Source of the DNA: Coriobacteriia bacterium
Lineage (GTDB): Bacteria; Actinomycetota; Coriobacteriia; Coriobacteriales; QAMH01
Direction: 5' to 3'
Length of the DNA stretch: 14,194 nt
Assembly (NCBI GenBank): GCA_900756605.1
Contig: CAAEKX010000207.1
Coordinates: 1 to 14,194 of the forward strand
This document shows, piece by piece, positions 12,386 to 14,194 of the stretch. The notes beneath the pieces were generated by a model. The model did no database searches, was not told where the DNA came from, and worked only from the letters and a program-made list of their open reading frames with translations. Within the stretch, counting starts at the first letter, position 1. Each line of letters starts with the position of its first letter. The translations under genes and the position numbers were made by a program.

Positions 12386-13694
12386 CCATGTCGTACTTGG
12401 CCGGGATGTAGGCGATCGTGCCGCCGCCACCGATGTCGACGCGACCGAGCTCGGCGGTCTGGAACGCAACGCCGGCATCATCCATGACCTTGCGCACCTC
12501 GGCGACGAACTCGGCGGACGTGTCGTTGCTGCCGCTCTTGCCGCGCGCTCCCGTGTACTTGTTGAAGACGAGGCCGCGGCCCATGTAGGCGGCGTTCTTG
12601 GGCTCGAAGACGCTCGCATAGCAAGGGTCGAGCGCGGCGGAGACGTCGGAGGACAGCATCTTGCACGCACCGAGCGCGCGACGCAGCTTGAGCTGCCCGC
12701 CCTCTCCGGCGAGCTCCATGATCTCGGCGATGGTGTTCTCGAAGAACAGCGACTCCATGCCCGTGGCGCCCACGGAACCGATCTCCTCCTTGTCGACCAG
12801 CACGGTGACAGCGGTGCGCTTGGGATTTTCGATGGCGAGCTGGGCGACGAGCGATGTGTAGGCGCAGACGCGGTCATCTTGGCCATAGCCGATCACCATG
12901 GAGCGGTCGAAGCCCATCTCGCGCGCGCGACCGGCCGGCACGATCTCGAGCTCGGCGGAGAGGAAGTCCTCTTCCTCGATGCCGTAGTACTCGGCGAGGT
13001 ACTTGAGCACGGAAGCTTTGACCGGCTCCTTCTCAGCGACCTTCTCCCATGCGGGCGAATCGTCGTTGAGCTTGTCCTTCTCGAACAGGAGCGGCCTGCT
13101 GCCCACGATCACGTCGAGGTCCTCGGCGTCGATGACCTCCTTGGCGTTCTTCTCCATCTGCTTCTGACCCAGGTGGGGAAGCAGGTCCGAGATGCAGAAC
13201 ACGGGGTCGGACGGGCCCTCGCCCACGCGGACCTCGATGGACTCGCCTGCCTTGAGGACAATGACGCCGTGGATGGCGAGCGGGAGCGTGACCCACTGGT
13301 ACTTCTTGATGCCGCCGTAATAATGCGTGTCGAGTAGCGCAATGTCGGTGTTCTCGTAGAGCGGGTTTTGCTTGGCGTCGAGACGCGGCGAGTCGATGTG
13401 GGCACCTAGGATGTTGAAGCCGTCCTCGAGCGGGTCGGTGCCGAGCACCGCCAAGATGAGGGCCTTGCCATGGGTCTGGGCGTAGACCTTGTCGCCGGCC
13501 TTGAGCTCGCGCTGCTTCTTGATGGCCTTGGCGAGCGACTTGTACCCGGCCTTTTCCGCCATGGCGATCGAGGCGTTCACGCACTCGCGCTCGGTCTTGT
13601 TCTCCGAGATGAACTCGATGTAGTCGCTGCTGAGTTTTTCGAGTTTGTCGAGGTCCTTGTCGCTATAGCTCTTCCATGCGTTCTCGCGTTCCAT
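12270..13694 (-). CDS. M18-family zinc aminopeptidase
   Basis: This 474-residue protein is full length for M18 (aspartyl/aminopeptidase I type), a cytoplasmic di-zinc enzyme that trims N-terminal residues from peptides. Likely metal and catalytic residues are His99 and Asp101 in Ala-His-Ile-Asp-Ser-Pro, Asp273 or Asp274 in Gly-Gln-Asp-Asp-Arg, Glu303-Glu304 in Asp-Lys-Glu-Glu-Ile-Gly-Ser, and His449 in Ser-Met-His-Ala-Pro-Trp-Glu. The start at 13694 is set by AGGAGG (13701-13706 on the minus strand), 6 bases upstream; the GTG at 13700 touches that site and cannot be used. GC is about 67%, like purL. Its 3' end is the insertion point of the neighbouring island and was probably exchanged, but the protein is intact and its C-terminus unchanged in sequence. 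Confidence 0.95.
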   Translation of the reverse strand: MERENAWKSYSDKDLDKLEKLSSDYIEFISENKTERECVNASIAMAEKAGYKSLAKAIKKQRELKAGDKVYAQTHGKALILAVLGTDPLEDGFNILGAHIDSPRLDAKQNPLYENTDIALLDTHYYGGIKKYQWVTLPLAIHGVIVLKAGESIEVRVGEGPSDPVFCISDLLPHLGQKQMEKNAKEVIDAEDLDVIVGSRPLLFEKDKLNDDSPAWEKVAEKEPVKASVLKYLAEYYGIEEEDFLSAELEIVPAGRAREMGFDRSMVIGYGQDDRVCAYTSLVAQLAIENPKRTAVTVLVDKEEIGSVGATGMESLFFENTIAEIMELAGEGGQLKLRRALGACKMLSSDVSAALDPCYASVFEPKNAAYMGRGLVFNKYTGARGKSGSNDTSAEFVAEVRKVMDDAGVAFQTAELGRVDIGGGGTIAYIPAKYDMDVIDSGVAVLSMHAPWEITSKADIYEARKGYEAFLKNA

Positions 13695-13776
13695 GAACAC
13701 CCTCCTATATGGTGGTCGATGCAGTATGCTTAGTGCGTCAATATACTACGAGTGCGAGGCGAAAGGCGGGTTTGTC

Positions 13777-14194
13777 ATGAGCCTGATAGAAATCGGCAGG
13801 CAGTTCGACGATGCGGCGCTGGCGCTTTTGCGCTCGTGCATCGGTCGCGAGCTCGTCGCCTACGAGGGCTACTGCCTCGATGGCGAGAGCGACCATATAT
13901 ACAAGACCGCGCGGCTCGTCTTCGATGGCTTTGCGGTCGACCTCGTGAACGAGCATGAGACGCTTGCGCTGGGGCCGGATTTCGTCGAGGAAGAGGTCGC
14001 GATTTTGCGCGCCGAGCCCGCGAAGGGGGAGCTGTGGACGCCGCCGGGCAAGCACGTGACGCGTGTGGAATGTGGTTTCCAGGTGGCCGACGTGCTCGTA
14101 GTGGTGGACACGGCGCTGCTTTCCAAAGGATCGCGTCGTCTCATCGACTTCAAGTGGGCACAGGCGGTGATCATCGAGAGCGAGGACGGCGGCC
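13777..14194 (+). CDS. Uncharacterised protein, 3' end beyond the window
   Basis: A frame from ATG 13777 stays open to the window edge (139 codons), with AGGCGG at 13764-13769, 7 bases before the start. A TATACT at 13742-13747 could be its -10 box, without a clear -35. I do not recognise the family. The visible part is acidic, with no signal peptide or membrane segment; it alternates strands and loops, with Asp-Leu-Val-Asn-Glu near residue 57 and Val-Leu-Val-Val-Val-Asp near 108. It is divergent from the aminopeptidase gene, with 82 bases between starts. GC and codon use look like the host backbone. Confidence 0.75.
   Translation, partial: MSLIEIGRQFDDAALALLRSCIGRELVAYEGYCLDGESDHIYKTARLVFDGFAVDLVNEHETLALGPDFVEEEVAILRAEPAKGELWTPPGKHVTRVECGFQVADVLVVVDTALLSKGSRRLIDFKWAQAVIIESEDGG

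Noticed and set aside
12198..13337. A 379-codon plus-strand frame opposite the aminopeptidase gene
   Set aside because: It is an antisense shadow; the opposite strand has M18 metal motifs and a strong ribosome site, and this frame starts before the aminopeptidase terminator hairpin.

Overview
The window looks like an anaerobic gut or rumen actinomycete of the class Coriobacteriia. This is inferred from the high-GC housekeeping genes, the large single-chain PurL, and a molybdenum oxidoreductase/Fe-S/MFS gene set next to a LysR regulator. The genus cannot be read from the sequence.

Layout. The host backbone appears to be two convergent housekeeping genes: the 3' part of purL (+, 1-2291) and an M18 aminopeptidase gene (-, 12270-13694). 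A divergent, uncharacterised gene (13777 to the window end) follows the aminopeptidase. About 10 kb of accessory DNA lies between the two 3' ends, in two blocks. Block 1 (about 2375-3205) is a RelB/DinJ-like antitoxin and PIN toxin pair with a perfect palindromic operator. Block 2 (about 3327-12264) has lower GC and carries an HSL-type esterase, a LysR regulator, a cytoplasmic molybdopterin enzyme with its three-cluster Fe-S subunit and an MFS transporter in one tight operon, a 52-residue unknown protein, and a second MFS transporter.

How the blocks are bounded. The last 116 bases of the aminopeptidase gene plus 5 bases past its stop recur at 3206-3326 in the same orientation (117 of 121 identical, all four differences synonymous). 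A shorter, decayed third copy of the same gene end lies at 2347-2374. The simplest reading is that the 3' end of this gene is an integration hotspot hit at least twice. Each arriving element restored the gene end and pushed the previous one outward. No integrase remains in the window.

How the genes work together. The large and small molybdenum enzyme subunits resemble pyrogallol:phloroglucinol hydroxytransferase (transhydroxylase, AthL/AthS) of Pelobacter, not a respiratory DMSO reductase. The large subunit has no N-terminal cysteines for a cluster and no Tat signal, and it keeps a Pro-Asp-Ser-Trp-Glu-Gly motif that should hold the molybdenum serine ligand. The small subunit has exactly 12 candidate cluster cysteines and a C-terminal beta-sandwich domain. 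I infer a portable module for anaerobic processing of polyhydroxylated aromatics: an esterase that could free substrate, transporters, the molybdenum enzyme, and a LysR sensor. The actual substrate is unproven.
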